Of a DNA stretch of 64,000 nt, positions 1-8,717 are shown piece after piece. The stretch spans positions 186,001-250,000 of the forward strand of contig NZ_QYYD01000004.1 in assembly GCF_003591005.1 (NCBI RefSeq). Reading direction: 5' to 3'. The position numbers were made by a program, and so were the translations under genes. The DNA comes from Rhodopseudomonas palustris. GTDB taxonomy: Bacteria; Pseudomonadota; Alphaproteobacteria; Rhizobiales; Xanthobacteraceae. The notes below the pieces were generated by a model. It saw nothing but the letters and a program-made list of their open reading frames with translations. It had not been told where the DNA came from and did not search any database. Within the stretch, counting starts at the first letter, position 1. The number at the start of each line of letters is the position of its first letter.

Positions 1-116
1 GCACCAACCGCCTCGTGGCCGGCAGCGAGACGCCGATCGAAGCCACCGAAGTCTGGACCTTTGCGCGTCGGCCGGGCGCTGACTGGGAGCTGTCGGCGAT
101 CCAGCAGACTACCTGA
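1..116 (+). CDS. Tim44-like domain protein, C-terminal end only
   Basis: An open frame enters from the left edge (codons in phase from base 3) and stops with TGA at 114-116. The last 37 residues include EVWTFARRPGADWELSAIQQ, which resembles the end of alphaproteobacterial Tim44-like proteins: a beta strand with Trp, then a WxLSAIQQ tail. A strong terminator follows, so this is the end of its transcript. Family assignment rests on this short tail only. Confidence 0.6.
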   Translation, partial: TNRLVAGSETPIEATEVWTFARRPGADWELSAIQQTT

Positions 117-141
117 GCCTCGTCTCCCGCATGAGGCTTGC

Positions 142-172
142 AGCGCCGCGGAGTTTTCCGCGGCGCTTTTTT
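142..172 (+). terminator. Rho-independent terminator
   Basis: A GC-rich inverted repeat (GCGCCGCGGA, short loop, CCGCGGCGC) is followed directly by six or more T residues. It closes the Tim44-like gene. Confidence 0.85.
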
Positions 173-293
173 GTGGGCGGTGGTGATAGCGTGGCCGCTG
201 CGCCGGATTGTGAACCGGACCGGCATAGCCGCATTGACTCCCCGGACGCTCGGCGGCGAAGACTGTCGCCGACCCAGACGAGGGATGATGCCG

Positions 294-1010
294 ATGCCGA
301 CGCGCTACGAGCTGTACTACTGGCCGACCATCCAGGGGCGCGGCGAGTTCGTTCGCCTGGCGCTAGAAGAAGCCGGCGCCAGCTATGTGGACGTCGCACG
401 CCAAAGCAAGGCCGGCGTCTCCACCATGATGAAGATGATGCAGGCCGAGACCGGCACGCCGCCCTTCGCGCCGCCGTTCCTCAAAGCCGGCGCGCTGGTG
501 ATCGGTCAGACCGCCAACATCCTGATGTATCTCGGCGATCGCCACGGCCTCGCGCCGAAAACCGAATCCGGCCGGCTGTGGGTGCACCAGCTGCAACTCA
601 CCATTGCCGATTTGGTGCAGGAGGTGCACGACACTCATCACCCGATCGGCACCTCGCTGTACTACGAAGACCAGAAGAGCGCGGCAAAACTGCGCGCGGC
701 TGAATTCCGGAAGGAACGCGTCCCTAAATACTGCGGCTATTTCGAGCGGCTGATGGTCGGCAGCGGCGGCCCGTTCGTCACCGGTCGCAAATTGACCTAT
801 GCCGACCTCTCGCTGTTTCAGATCATCGAAGGCCTGCGCTACGCGTTTCCGAAACATATGAAGAAGTTCGAGCGCAAGATCCCGGCATTGGTCGGCCTGC
901 ACGACCGCGTCGCCGCGCGCCCGAACATCGCCGCTTACCTCGCCAGCGACCGCCGCATCCCGTTCAACGAAGACGGCATCTTCCGCCACTACAAGGCGCT
1001 GGATAAGTAA
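294..1010 (+). CDS. Glutathione S-transferase
   Basis: A 238-residue cytosolic GST. The N-terminal thioredoxin-like half opens with TRYELYYWPTIQGRGEFVRL, in the style of sigma/prostaglandin-synthase GSTs, with a Tyr near residue 7-9 as likely catalytic residue. The QTANILMYLG segment is the usual glutathione-binding (Q-T/S-x-A-I-L) loop. The C-terminal half is all-helical, with FVTGRKLTYADLSLF as the conserved N-capping region. ATGs at 285, 288 and 294 are in frame; the GAGG at 280-283 is best spaced for 294. Substrate is unknown. It stands alone between a terminator and a convergent gene. Confidence 0.9.
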   Translation: MPTRYELYYWPTIQGRGEFVRLALEEAGASYVDVARQSKAGVSTMMKMMQAETGTPPFAPPFLKAGALVIGQTANILMYLGDRHGLAPKTESGRLWVHQLQLTIADLVQEVHDTHHPIGTSLYYEDQKSAAKLRAAEFRKERVPKYCGYFERLMVGSGGPFVTGRKLTYADLSLFQIIEGLRYAFPKHMKKFERKIPALVGLHDRVAARPNIAAYLASDRRIPFNEDGIFRHYKALDK

Positions 1011-1149
1011 CAGGATTGCCGCGATGGACGGGGCAGTTACAGCCCATGGGCTCCTCGGTTTGTCCGCCCCACCACGCCCACACCCATGAGAGTGTGATTC
1101 TCGGTAGCGCACAACCTCTCGGAACGGGAGGTGGTAACTCGCATCGTCG

Positions 1150-1509
1150 CTACCGGCTCTTCCCATCCACCGGCGTCATCTTCAGCGAAGCCAGATCGAT
1201 GCCGTCGATGCAAGCGACGTTGAGGGCGATGACCTCGCTGCCGTCGGGCCGCGTGCCGCGCGCGAAGACTTCGACGCCGCATTCGCCGCATTGCTGGTGG
1301 CTGATCGCCCGCTGGTTGAACAGATATTCCTTCAGGCTGTCCTGACCGGCCCGGAGCTGAAAGCTCTGCGGCGGCAGGAAGGTGAGATGCAGGCCCTTCT
1401 TGGTGCAGATCGAGCAATTGCAGGCCGTGACCATTGCGAAGTCGGTGGTGCATTCGAAGCGCACCTGGCCGCAATGGCAGCCGCCGGTGCAGACTTTCAG
1501 TCCGGTCAT
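1150..1509 (-). CDS. GFA/CENP-V family zinc protein
   Basis: A 119-residue single-domain protein of the glutathione-dependent formaldehyde-activating (GFA) fold. Structural and catalytic zinc ligands are visible: C7, C11 and C13 in CTGGCHCG, the CNCSIC cluster and the CGECG pair. Only Gfa in a few species has been tied to formaldehyde, so the substrate here is unknown. It is convergent with the glutathione S-transferase upstream, with about 140 bases of unremarkable DNA between them. Confidence 0.88.
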   Translation of the reverse strand: MTGLKVCTGGCHCGQVRFECTTDFAMVTACNCSICTKKGLHLTFLPPQSFQLRAGQDSLKEYLFNQRAISHQQCGECGVEVFARGTRPDGSEVIALNVACIDGIDLASLKMTPVDGKSR

Positions 1510-1603
1510 GATGTCCGCCTGTCGATGGTTCGTCGCTTGAGCCTAACAGAGCGGCGGCCCGCCGCGATAGCGGCTGAAGCGGGACATCGCCGGCAGACGT
1601 GAG

Positions 1604-1627
1604 AAGCCCCGCGCGCGGCGGGGCTGG
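1604..1627 (-). terminator. Hairpin, possible terminator
   Basis: AGCCCCGC / GCGGGGCT inverted repeat just downstream of the small minus-strand gene at 1653-1823. Only a short T-rich stretch follows on the minus strand, so activity is uncertain. Confidence 0.4.
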
Positions 1628-1652
1628 TCACCGAGCGTCCGGCGGCAGGGCG

Positions 1653-1823
1653 TCATGCGATCTGGTCGATCCGGGTACCCTGACCGGGCGGCAGCGCCGC
1701 TTTGACCGGCTGCGCCGCCGCATCGTGGGAGTCCCTCGGCGGGGGCGGCGGAGGCGGAGGGCTCGCCTCGGCGGCCGGCTTCGAGACCGGCGTCGACGAC
1801 ACGCTCGAAATGCTGCTCATCAT
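1653..1823 (-). CDS. Small proline-rich protein (56 aa), unknown
   Basis: A short frame on the minus strand from ATG-ATG (1823/1820) to TGA (1655-1653). It reads MMSSISSVSSTPVSKPAAEA, then a run of prolines (PPPPPPP), then a tail ending GQGTRIDQIA. Short proteins with a serine-rich start and a proline linker occur repeatedly in Bradyrhizobiaceae; that is general recollection, not a search result. No RBS stands out. No function can be proposed. Possible but unproven coding gene. Confidence 0.45.
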   Translation of the reverse strand: MMSSISSVSSTPVSKPAAEASPPPPPPPPRDSHDAAAQPVKAALPPGQGTRIDQIA

Positions 1824-2000
1824 TCAACCCCGCAGGTTGCGAATATCACCAGCAACGGCCGCGATCACCTTGTGAAGGCAGGTTCGCGCCCAAGACCGGG
1901 TGCTGCGAGCATCGCGCCGCCCGGTGAACATTGCGCGTCCGTCGGCGGTCGAATTTGCCTCAAATGCAGCTCACGGGGCCGGGCGTCGTGCGGGCCGGCG

Positions 2001-2495
2001 CTACTCGCTCTTGTCGCGCGACACCGAGATCGAGGAATCCGTCTTGCCGCGGATGCAGCGCATGTCGAGCCGGCGAAACCGCGACTTGACGTCGTTGCCG
2101 CGCAGCAGCCCGACCCGGCCGAAGCAGCGCTTCACGCCGCGCAGGGTGTCGGCCTTGGGAATGGTGAACACGATCGCCGACGCGCGCGCGATCAGGTCCT
2201 GGAATTCCGCCGACGGTTTGCGCGACGGCGCGATCCCGAATACCTCGTTCTTCACTGTCCGGCTCGGACACCCCAGCCGCAACGACTTCGCCGCTGGATG
2301 CGACAGATAGATCAAATTGGCGACGGTCTTGCCGATGCTGACCCCGTCGATCTGCGACTTGAGCTGCTGCGCAAGGTCGTCGCAGCGATCGGCGCGGGCG
2401 GGGGAGGCGAGGAGGACAGCGGCGACCGCGATCGCGGTGATCCAGGCCGCGCGCCGCGATCCGTATCGAGGCAAGCTGGCTGAAACCCTCTTCAT
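2001..2495 (-). CDS. Secreted hypothetical protein, four cysteines
   Basis: A 164-residue protein with a clear signal peptide: Arg/Lys-rich start, hydrophobic WITAIAVAAVLLAS, cleavage likely after ARA near residue 35. The mature part is mostly polar and has four cysteines (around residues 39, 75, 123 and 146), consistent with two disulfides in the periplasm. KNEVFGI and SAEFQDLIARASAIVFTI are the best-ordered segments. I do not recognise a family. It stands alone, divergent from the toxin-antitoxin operon at 2647. Confidence 0.65.
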   Translation of the reverse strand: MKRVSASLPRYGSRRAAWITAIAVAAVLLASPARADRCDDLAQQLKSQIDGVSIGKTVANLIYLSHPAAKSLRLGCPSRTVKNEVFGIAPSRKPSAEFQDLIARASAIVFTIPKADTLRGVKRCFGRVGLLRGNDVKSRFRRLDMRCIRGKTDSSISVSRDKSE

Positions 2496-2646
2496 CGCAT
2501 CCTCCCCAGTTAAGCCTCTTCGACTTCATAGCGAAGCCGGCGTGGAATGCAAAATCGGACGACCATCTCTCTTCGAGCCCCGGAATTACCGGCGGCGGGT
2601 GATTCTTCCGGCTAAACAAATAGGTGGAAAATGCTATGGTGACGTC

Positions 2647-2877
2647 ATGAACAGAGAGCGGATGAAGGACATTTTGGATCGCGTCTTGAGCTGGCCCGCG
2701 GAGCGTCAGGAAGACGCCGCGGACATTTTGATAGCGATGGAAGCGTCAGACTCGAGTGAGATCGGACTCTCCGACGCGCAGGCCGATGAGGTTCGTCGGC
2801 GGCTCGCTGATGTCGATGCTGAAACGATTTCGCTGGAGGAGTTCACTGCACACTTCAAGCGGCGTCTCAACCCGTGA
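2647..2877 (+). CDS. Type II antitoxin (RelB/ParD-like)
   Basis: A 76-residue acidic protein. The start MNRERMKDILDRVLSWPAER and the core EDAADILIAMEA are typical of a Rhizobiales antitoxin group that is paired with ParE/RelE-type toxins. The C-terminal LSDAQADEVRRRLADVD and LEEFTAHFKRR helices are the likely toxin-binding part. ATG at 2647 begins the homologous region; the frame is open further upstream but without meaning. Its stop overlaps the toxin start by four bases (ATGA, 2874-2877), so the two are translationally coupled. Expected to neutralise the toxin and autoregulate the operon. Confidence 0.82.
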   Translation: MNRERMKDILDRVLSWPAERQEDAADILIAMEASDSSEIGLSDAQADEVRRRLADVDAETISLEEFTAHFKRRLNP

Positions 2878-3158
2878 AAGTGGTTGTCCGGGAGGCTGCC
2901 CGGCGCGACCTCGACGATATTTTCAATTGGATCTCCAAGGATAGTCCGCGTGCAGCAAATATCGTCGTCGAGCGGATCGTGTTACGCGTCAACCGTCTGG
3001 CAACGCCGGGGCTCGCCAGCATAGGGCGCCCGGGTCTGGTCGAAGGGACGCGCGAACTGATCGAGCCGCCGTATATCATCGTCTATCGCATAGACATTGC
3101 TGCCAACGAACTCATCGTGCTCAATATCGTCCATGGGGCAAGAAAGCGGGACGGCTGA
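2874..3158 (+). CDS. RelE/ParE family toxin
   Basis: A 94-residue protein of RelE/ParE fold. It starts MKVVVREAARRDLDDIFNWI, the usual first strand and helix; it continues through IGRPGLVEGTRELIEPPYII to the closing strands VYRID and IVLNIVHGARKR. The family acts either as a ribosome-dependent mRNase or as a gyrase poison; sequence alone does not settle which. The helix DDIFNWISKDSPRAA and the final HGAR-R are more ParE-like. It overlaps the antitoxin upstream by four bases and the third gene downstream by one (TGATG). Confidence 0.87.
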   Translation: MKVVVREAARRDLDDIFNWISKDSPRAANIVVERIVLRVNRLATPGLASIGRPGLVEGTRELIEPPYIIVYRIDIAANELIVLNIVHGARKRDG

Positions 3159-3403
3159 TGAATAAATCGACCGTCAAGTACAGCAAGTCGATCGGCCGGG
3201 TGCGGATCGTCGATGACTTTCTACCATCGCCCGACCAACTCGTGCTGCGCGAGGACAACGTCAAGGTCACCCTCAGCCTGTCGCAACGCTCAGTCGATTT
3301 CTTCAAACGCGCCGCTGCGAAGCAGAAGGTGCCGTATCAGCGGATGATCAGGGCCCTGGTCGATGCCTATGCGGAGAAACAGGGCCCTAAGCGAGGAGGG
3401 TGA
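3158..3403 (+). CDS. CopG/BrnA-like third gene of the TA operon
   Basis: An 81-residue protein whose C-terminal half, VKVTLSLSQRSVDFFKRAAA followed by KVPYQRMIRALVDAYAEKQ, is a ribbon-helix-helix domain like BrnA/CopG antitoxins. The N-terminal IGRVRIVDDFLPSPDQLVLRE is characteristic of CopG proteins usually found beside a BrnT-type toxin. Here no BrnT is present; the gene begins one base inside the end of the RelE/ParE toxin frame, so it is co-translated with that pair. It may be an orphan antitoxin or an extra repressor of the operon. Confidence 0.75.
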   Translation: MNKSTVKYSKSIGRVRIVDDFLPSPDQLVLREDNVKVTLSLSQRSVDFFKRAAAKQKVPYQRMIRALVDAYAEKQGPKRGG

Positions 3404-3504
3404 GCACGCCCCGGGCGCGGGGGGATCCAGCATTTTGAACCCTTCAAAAGCTCGCCAAAACCCCCTACACAGGGCCCCGAATTTCCCCATTCGAGGCCTT
3501 GCCC

Positions 3505-5160
3505 ATGAACGCTCCGACCGCCATCCCGTCCACCGCCACCCCGGTTCCGCCGTACAAGCACACGCCGCTGTTTCCGCTTGGGACCGACACCACGCCGTAT
3601 CGCAAGATCAGCGGCGACGGCGTGCGGGTCGAGAAGGTGCTGGGCCGGGACATGCTGGTGGTCGAGCGGGAGGCGCTGCGGGCGCTGGCGGAGGCGGCGT
3701 TCGTCGACATCAACCAGTTCCTGCGTCCCGGCCATCTGGCGCAGCTGCGCAAGATCCTCGACGACAGCGAGGCCAGCCCGAACGACAAGTTCGTGGCGCT
3801 CGACCTCTTGAAGAACGCCAACATCGCCGCCGGCGGTGTGCTGCCGATGTGCCAGGACACCGGCACGGCGATCATCATGGGCAAGAAGGGCTGCAACGTC
3901 ATCACCGCCGGTGACGACGAGGCGGCGCTGAGCGAGGGCGCGCGCGACGCCTATCTGCGCCGCAATCTGCGCTACTCGCAGGTCGCGCCGCTGACCATGT
4001 ACGAGGAGAAGAACACCGCCAACAACATGCCGGCGCAGTGCGAGATCTATGCTGAAGGCGATGACGCCTACAAGTTCATGTTCATGGCCAAGGGCGGCGG
4101 CTCGGCCAACAAGAGCTTCCTGTTCCAGGCGACGCCGTCGCTGTTGACCAAGGATCGGCTGCTGGCGTTCCTGAAGGAGAAGATCCTGACGCTCGGCACC
4201 GCAGCGTGCCCGCCTTATCACCTCGCGATCGTCATCGGCGGCACCTCGGCCGAGCTGTGCATGAAGACCGTGAAGCTGGCTTCGGCGCGCTATCTCGATG
4301 CGCTGCCGACGCACGGTTCGGCGGACGGCAACGCCTTCCGCGATCTCGAGATGGAGCAGGAAATTCAGAAGATGACGCAGTCGCTCGGCGTCGGCGCGCA
4401 GTTCGGCGGCAAGTACTTCTGCCACGACGTCCGTGTCATCCGGTTGCCGCGCCACGGCGCGTCGCTGCCGATCGGGCTCGGCGTGTCGTGCTCGGCCGAC
4501 CGCCAGGTGCTCGGCAAGATCACCAAGGACGGTGTCTATCTCGAGGAGCTCGAGCACAATCCGGCGCAGTATCTGCCGGAGGTCGAGCAGGCGCTGGGCG
4601 GTGAGGTGGTGCAGATCGACCTCAACCAGCCGATGCAGGACATCCTGGCGACCCTGACCAAGTACCCGACCAAAACCCGGCTGTCGCTGACCGGCACCAT
4701 GATCGTGGCGCGCGACGCCGCTCACGCCAAGCTGCGCGAACGGCTCGATCGCGGCGAGCCGCTGCCGGACTATTTCAAGAACCACCCGGTGTACTACGCC
4801 GGTCCGGCCAAGACCCCGGCGGGCTACGCCTCAGGCGCCTTCGGCCCGACCACTGCGGGACGGATGGATTCGTTCGTCGATCAGTTCCAGGCCGCCGGCG
4901 GCTCGATGGTGATGGTCGCCAAGGGCAACCGCGCCCCGGCGGTGCGCGAGGCCTGCAAGAAGTACGGCGGCTTCTATCTCGGCTCGATCGGCGGCGCCGC
5001 GGCGAACCTCGCCGAGCACTGCATCAAGAAGGTCGAGGTGCTGGAATATCCCGAGCTCGGCATGGAGGCGATCTGGAAGATCGATGTCGTCGACTTCCCA
5101 GCCTTTATCATTGTCGACGACAAGGGCAATGACTTCTTCAAGGAACTGAATCTCGGCTGA
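3505..5160 (+). CDS. Class I fumarate hydratase (4Fe-4S)
   Basis: A 551-residue iron-sulfur fumarase interconverting fumarate and malate in the TCA cycle. The N-terminal hydro-lyase alpha domain carries the cluster region [29 protein letters not shown] and the [20 protein letters not shown] stretch. The C-terminal beta domain includes [18 protein letters not shown], the [20 protein letters not shown] segment and [10 protein letters not shown]. Length matches two-domain single-chain class I enzymes. Start chosen at ATG 3505; a TTG two codons earlier is in frame but unnecessary. Monocistronic; repeats follow it. Confidence 0.95.
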   Translation: MNAPTAIPSTATPVPPYKHTPLFPLGTDTTPYRKISGDGVRVEKVLGRDMLVVEREALRALAEAAFVDINQFLRPGHLAQLRKILDDSEASPNDKFVALDLLKNANIAAGGVLPMCQDTGTAIIMGKKGCNVITAGDDEAALSEGARDAYLRRNLRYSQVAPLTMYEEKNTANNMPAQCEIYAEGDDAYKFMFMAKGGGSANKSFLFQATPSLLTKDRLLAFLKEKILTLGTAACPPYHLAIVIGGTSAELCMKTVKLASARYLDALPTHGSADGNAFRDLEMEQEIQKMTQSLGVGAQFGGKYFCHDVRVIRLPRHGASLPIGLGVSCSADRQVLGKITKDGVYLEELEHNPAQYLPEVEQALGGEVVQIDLNQPMQDILATLTKYPTKTRLSLTGTMIVARDAAHAKLRERLDRGEPLPDYFKNHPVYYAGPAKTPAGYASGAFGPTTAGRMDSFVDQFQAAGGSMVMVAKGNRAPAVREACKKYGGFYLGSIGGAAANLAEHCIKKVEVLEYPELGMEAIWKIDVVDFPAFIIVDDKGNDFFKELNLG

Positions 5161-5198
5161 GGCTCCACGGGACCTCGCCACGGACCGGCCACGCACTC

Positions 5199-5516
5199 CG
5201 TCATTCGGGGTCCTCACGAAGTGAGCGAACCCGGAATCTCGAGAGTGTAGTGGACGGGTGCTGACAATTGCGAGGTTCCGGGTTCGCTCGCTGACGCGAG
5301 CGCCCCGGAACGACTGCCTGGGGCGGGGCAGGACGGCTTGGGGCAGGCACCCAGCCCCGCGCGCGTCCTCGTGCGACGTCTCCACGCACCGGCCACACTC
5401 CGTCATTCCGGGGCGCTCACGAAGTGAGCGAACCCGGAATCTCGAGATTGGAGTGGACGGGTGCTAACACCTGCAAGGTTCCGGGTTCGCTCGCTGCGCG
5501 AGCGCCCCGGAACGAC
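5199..5516. repeat. Two tandem class-A palindromic elements
   Basis: Two copies (5199-5314 and 5401-5516) of the same palindrome. Each opens with GTCATTC(C)GGGG and a small hairpin built on TCACGAAGTGAGCGA, has AACCCGGAATCTCGAGA, a loop containing GTGGACGGGTGCT-ACA, then GTTCCGGGTTCGCTCGCTG and CGCCCCGGAACGAC as the inverted counterpart. The flank CTGCCTGGGGCGGG is also repeated, so the unit of duplication is about 200 bases. Untranslated; fills the gap between the fumarase and the DUF3616 gene. Confidence 0.9.
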
Positions 5517-5654
5517 TGCCTGGGGCGGGCGGGTCGGCTTGCACAGGACTGCGTGGCAGACGCATCGGGAAAGCGTAGAGGGCTCCGGTGGATCACTTCC
5601 GTCCGGCGTTGCCGCGCAGCACGTCGTGATCGCATGCAATCCGATCAGCGCCGC

Positions 5655-6701
5655 CTAGCGCTTCAACGTGTATTCCAGCGGGTGGCCGTTTTCCGGTCCG
5701 TCGAACATCACCAGCACCCGCAGGGGACCGCTGTCGTCGTCCTGCAGCACCAGCAGGGTCTCGGCCTTCGCGCCCTTGCCGGCTTCCGCGATGTCGAGCT
5801 CGGCGAGCTTCTGCAACTCGCCGTCATCGTCCCACAGAAAGATTGCCGGCCTGACCGCCTGGTCGTTGACCGGGCCGGACAGCACCAGCAGCCCGTTGCG
5901 GACCTTGGCCAGGTCGCGGATGCCGGTGTGTTTGCCGAGTTTGAGAGCGTGCGACCTGGCCTGCAGCGGTCTGTCGTCGGTGAAGATCGCGTCGCGGTCC
6001 ACCGAAATGAGGAAAGCGTGCCGGTCGATCGACGGGCCGCGCAGGCCGACATAAACCCGGCCCTTGCGCACCGCGAGGCCTTCGATGTTGATGCCGCCGT
6101 CGCCCAGCGGCTTGTCGTATTTGTCGGCGGTCGGCGGCAAGGTCTCCAATACGCCGCGCAGCCGCGTGGTCGCCTCCAGCCCCTTCACGTCCTGATCGGA
6201 CACGAAGTCAGGTTGCAACGTCTGCCTGTTCATCGGAAACCGGAATAGCGTGTAGCTCGGCGGATTCCCGGTGTCGGGATGATGACGCGGCCGGCCGTGC
6301 GAGCCGGCGACGTAGAAGTAGCCGTCATCATAGGCCGCGGCTTCGGCATCCGGATCGCCCTCGACGTCGTCCGGCATCAATCGCACCACGCGCGCAGGCC
6401 GCAGTGTGGCGCCCTCGATGCTGAAAGTCTGGGCGTATTTCTTGTCGTCATTGACGATAAGGCAGGACATGAAGGGCGGCGAGGTCGGGGCGCAGGCGGC
6501 GCCGCTGAGATTGCTACGGGCCTTCTTGCTGTCGGCGAAGTCGGTGCCGACCGTCCACTTCGGTTCGGGCTGCAGCAGCTCGCGCGCACCAGCTGTCTGC
6601 ACTAGGCCGCCAAAAGCCATGGCCGCCAGGCCGAGACGGACCATCGCGGTCGAGCGTGGGAGGGGCCTTGCAAACAATCCGAGCGAAGTAAGCAGGTCCA
6701 T
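5655..6701 (-). CDS. Secreted DUF3616-like protein
   Basis: A 348-residue protein. ATG 6701 is chosen because a GGAGG lies about five bases upstream; in-frame ATGs further up lack one. A signal sequence follows (RLGLAAMAFGGLVQTAGARE). The body has beta-propeller-like segments: NLSGAACAP, FDAEAAAYDDGYFYVAGSHG-type text (DPDAEAAAYDDGYFYVAGSH), INIEGLAVRKGRVYVGLRGP, and IRDLAKVRNGLLVLSGPVND. These are the hallmarks of DUF3616. Function unknown; periplasmic location inferred. Monocistronic. Confidence 0.75.
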   Translation of the reverse strand: MDLLTSLGLFARPLPRSTAMVRLGLAAMAFGGLVQTAGARELLQPEPKWTVGTDFADSKKARSNLSGAACAPTSPPFMSCLIVNDDKKYAQTFSIEGATLRPARVVRLMPDDVEGDPDAEAAAYDDGYFYVAGSHGRPRHHPDTGNPPSYTLFRFPMNRQTLQPDFVSDQDVKGLEATTRLRGVLETLPPTADKYDKPLGDGGINIEGLAVRKGRVYVGLRGPSIDRHAFLISVDRDAIFTDDRPLQARSHALKLGKHTGIRDLAKVRNGLLVLSGPVNDQAVRPAIFLWDDDGELQKLAELDIAEAGKGAKAETLLVLQDDDSGPLRVLVMFDGPENGHPLEYTLKR

Positions 6702-6830
6702 CGCTGCCTCCCAGCAGGCTACGCGGTCGATCGATCCGTGAGGCGCGCCCATCTCTGTCAATGAAAACCACGCGAACGCGTCGGGCGCATCCGCGTGGTC
6801 GAGATTGTATACCGCGGTGCTGAAGCGTGC

Positions 6831-7127
6831 TTACGCGCGGGTCCCGGTGAAGGGGAACGAGCCCATCGGGCCGATGCCCATTTCGCCGGAGATGCTGTCG
6901 CCGCTCACCTTGCCGGTGTAGGTCAGCGTCAGCGGCATCGGGTTGGTGATGTCGAGCTTCCAGGCGACGTCGTCGCCGCTCACGGTGCCGTCGAAGATCT
7001 CGCCCGAGTCACCGTCGGCGGATTGCGTGCCGGTGAGCGTGCCGCCGTCGGCCTTCAGCGTCAGGTCGGCCTGCCGCTCGCCCATCGGCGTGCTCATGGT
7101 GATCTTCCAGTTTCCGTCGACTGCCAT
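6831..7127 (-). CDS. Small conserved beta-rich protein (98 aa)
   Basis: Starts MAVDGNWKITMSTPMGERQA behind AGGGAGAAACAG. It then alternates short strands: DLTLKADGGTLTGTQSADG, GEIFDGTVSGDDVAWKLDI and LTLTYTGKVSGDSISGEMG, ending GSFPFTGTRA. The pattern of repeated G-x-(F/L)-x-G strands is that of a small beta barrel, and similar short proteins are annotated as hypothetical in proteobacteria. No signal peptide, so cytoplasmic. Function unknown. Confidence 0.7.
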   Translation of the reverse strand: MAVDGNWKITMSTPMGERQADLTLKADGGTLTGTQSADGDSGEIFDGTVSGDDVAWKLDITNPMPLTLTYTGKVSGDSISGEMGIGPMGSFPFTGTRA

Positions 7128-7172
7128 CTGTTTCTCCCTTGAGCCAGCCTTGGGACAAGACCGGCGACACTG

Positions 7173-7205
7173 CTTTAAAGCGTTTTCGCGCGAAGTGGAA
7201 TTCGG
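7173..7205. repeat. Short dispersed intergenic motif
   Basis: CTTTAAAGCGTTTTCGCGCG followed by AAGTGGAATTC resembles a short AAAGCGTTTTC...CGAAGTGG motif widely dispersed in Rhizobiales intergenic DNA (recollection). Only one copy was noticed in this window. The rest of 7128-7426 shows nothing recognisable. Confidence 0.35.
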
Positions 7206-7426
7206 CCCGACCGAACAATGCGCGCAAGGCGTGAAAAGCGTCCACGCGGCCGCAGGATAGTTGAGAACCGGGCCGCCGCCAGTGGGCAGGATGGCGCAGG
7301 ATCGTTCGCCGCCCTGAACCCTCCGCACTCTTACGGATACAGATACCAGTGGTGCGGTGTCGATCAGCTGATACGATGCTGCTCGGAGGACGCCCCGAGG
7401 TTCACCGCAAATGGTGGAGACTCGAG

Positions 7427-8134
7427 ATGCGGATATCATTCTGGCGAGCCCTGCTTGGGGCAATTATGCTGCTCGTGTTCGCACGACCGGGTGTCGCGCT
7501 CGCCCAATACGAAGTGCTCACCGACCGGACCACGATCACCTTGGCGGTGGTGGCCGACCCGGACGTGCCGGGCCGTGTCAATCTGCGCGCCGAGGTCGTC
7601 TCCGCGTTCGGCACCGGCATGCCCGACGGGCGCATCACCTTCCACGACATGGCCACGCAGCGGGTGCTCGGCTGGACCAGCGTTGCGCAGCCGCAGATCA
7701 CCGTCGAAGGCCTTGCACCCGGGCGGCACATGCTGCGCGCTGATTTCAGCGGTAGCACCGGCTACATGCCGCTGATCACGCTGCCAAGTCAGTCGGCCGA
7801 AATGCCGCTCGATATCCTGGTTCGGCCGGTGCTGACACTGTCTTCGTCGGACGAGGTGATCGCGCCGGGCGGTCTCGTCACCTTCAACGTCGCCGTCGCC
7901 GGCACGGCCGGCGTGCCCGGCGGCGCCGTGACGCTGCGTGACGGTGACGAGGTAGTCATCGCGCATCTGCGACTCGATCAGGCCGGCATGGCGGCCTTCA
8001 CGACCTCGGCGCTGCTATCCGGGACACGCAGCATCAGTGCCAGCTATGAGGGCGACGGCCGTTACGCGGCGGCGGCCACGCAAATCCAGCAGCAGGTGAC
8101 GTCGCCACTCGCCGCGGTCACGCCGCGTCGGTAA
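7427..8134 (+). CDS. Exported Ig-like repeat protein
   Basis: A 235-residue protein. ATG 7427 is preferred since it opens a clean signal peptide (MRISFWRALLGAIMLLVFAR, cleavage near ALA-Q). Two bacterial Ig-like (Big_3_5-type) units follow: TTITLAVVADPDVPGRVNLR with GMPDGRITFHDMATQRVLGW, then VTFNVAVAGTAGVPGGAVTL with RDGDEVV and ISASYEGDGRYAAAAT. The GDGRYAAA ending is the usual closing motif of these domains. Likely a surface or periplasmic structural/adhesin-type protein; partner unknown. Convergent with the YciB-like gene. Confidence 0.78.
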   Translation: MRISFWRALLGAIMLLVFARPGVALAQYEVLTDRTTITLAVVADPDVPGRVNLRAEVVSAFGTGMPDGRITFHDMATQRVLGWTSVAQPQITVEGLAPGRHMLRADFSGSTGYMPLITLPSQSAEMPLDILVRPVLTLSSSDEVIAPGGLVTFNVAVAGTAGVPGGAVTLRDGDEVVIAHLRLDQAGMAAFTTSALLSGTRSISASYEGDGRYAAAATQIQQQVTSPLAAVTPRR

Positions 8135-8144
8135 ACGCGCGCCG

Positions 8145-8717
8145 CTATTCGGCCATCGACACGGCCGCGGCGGTCTCGGCGCGGCGGCGACTGCGGATCG
8201 CCAGCCGGAACACCAGATACTGCGCCGCCACCGCCGCAACCTTGGCGGCGGGTGCGATCACCATCACATAGAAGGTCCAGACCTTGATGTCGCCGGTCAA
8301 CGCCGCCGCGATGACGCCGGCGCCGAGCAGGATCATCAGCACCGCCCAGAGATAGCCCGACACCCGCACATAGTCCGGAATCGTGGTGGCGACGATCGGC
8401 GGCACGTAGCGCAGCATCCAGTCGCGCCGCAGCATGATGGCGCCGACCGCGATGTGGCCGATGCTCGGCTTGATCAGCACGAAGCGCGGATCATTGGTCA
8501 GCAGCGTCGCGCCGCCGAGCACCACCACCATCACGACGCTGGCATAGGCCATGACGTCGAGCCGGAAGCCCTTGACGCGGGCATAGACGAACTGGCCGAC
8601 GGCGCCGATCACCGCCACGATGGTGGCCAGCGCGACATTGCCGGTCGAGAAGTACAGCACCACGAAGATGATGGTGGAGAAGAAGTCGTTGCCGAGCTTG
8701 GCGAACACGGCTTTCAT
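8145..8717 (-). CDS. YciB/IspZ-like septation membrane protein
   Basis: A 190-residue integral inner-membrane protein with five to six hydrophobic segments (FFSTIIFVVLYFS, ALATIVAVIGAVGQFVYARV, VMAYASVVMVVVLGGATLL, IPDYVRVSGYLWAVLMILLG, FYVMVIAPAAKVAAVAAQYL). The NDPRFVLIKPSIGH loop matches the conserved DPRF-x3-KP motif of YciB (intracellular septation protein A). ATG 8717 has GGGAGGAAATCGCA ahead of it. Known members affect envelope and cell-division integrity; it may be a second, divergent paralogue rather than the canonical one. Confidence 0.75.
   Translation of the reverse strand: MKAVFAKLGNDFFSTIIFVVLYFSTGNVALATIVAVIGAVGQFVYARVKGFRLDVMAYASVVMVVVLGGATLLTNDPRFVLIKPSIGHIAVGAIMLRRDWMLRYVPPIVATTIPDYVRVSGYLWAVLMILLGAGVIAAALTGDIKVWTFYVMVIAPAAKVAAVAAQYLVFRLAIRSRRRAETAAAVSMAE

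Noticed and set aside
1599-2483. 294-codon plus-strand frame
   Set aside because: Arg-rich, no motifs; runs opposite to the secreted protein with a clear signal peptide at 2001-2495.
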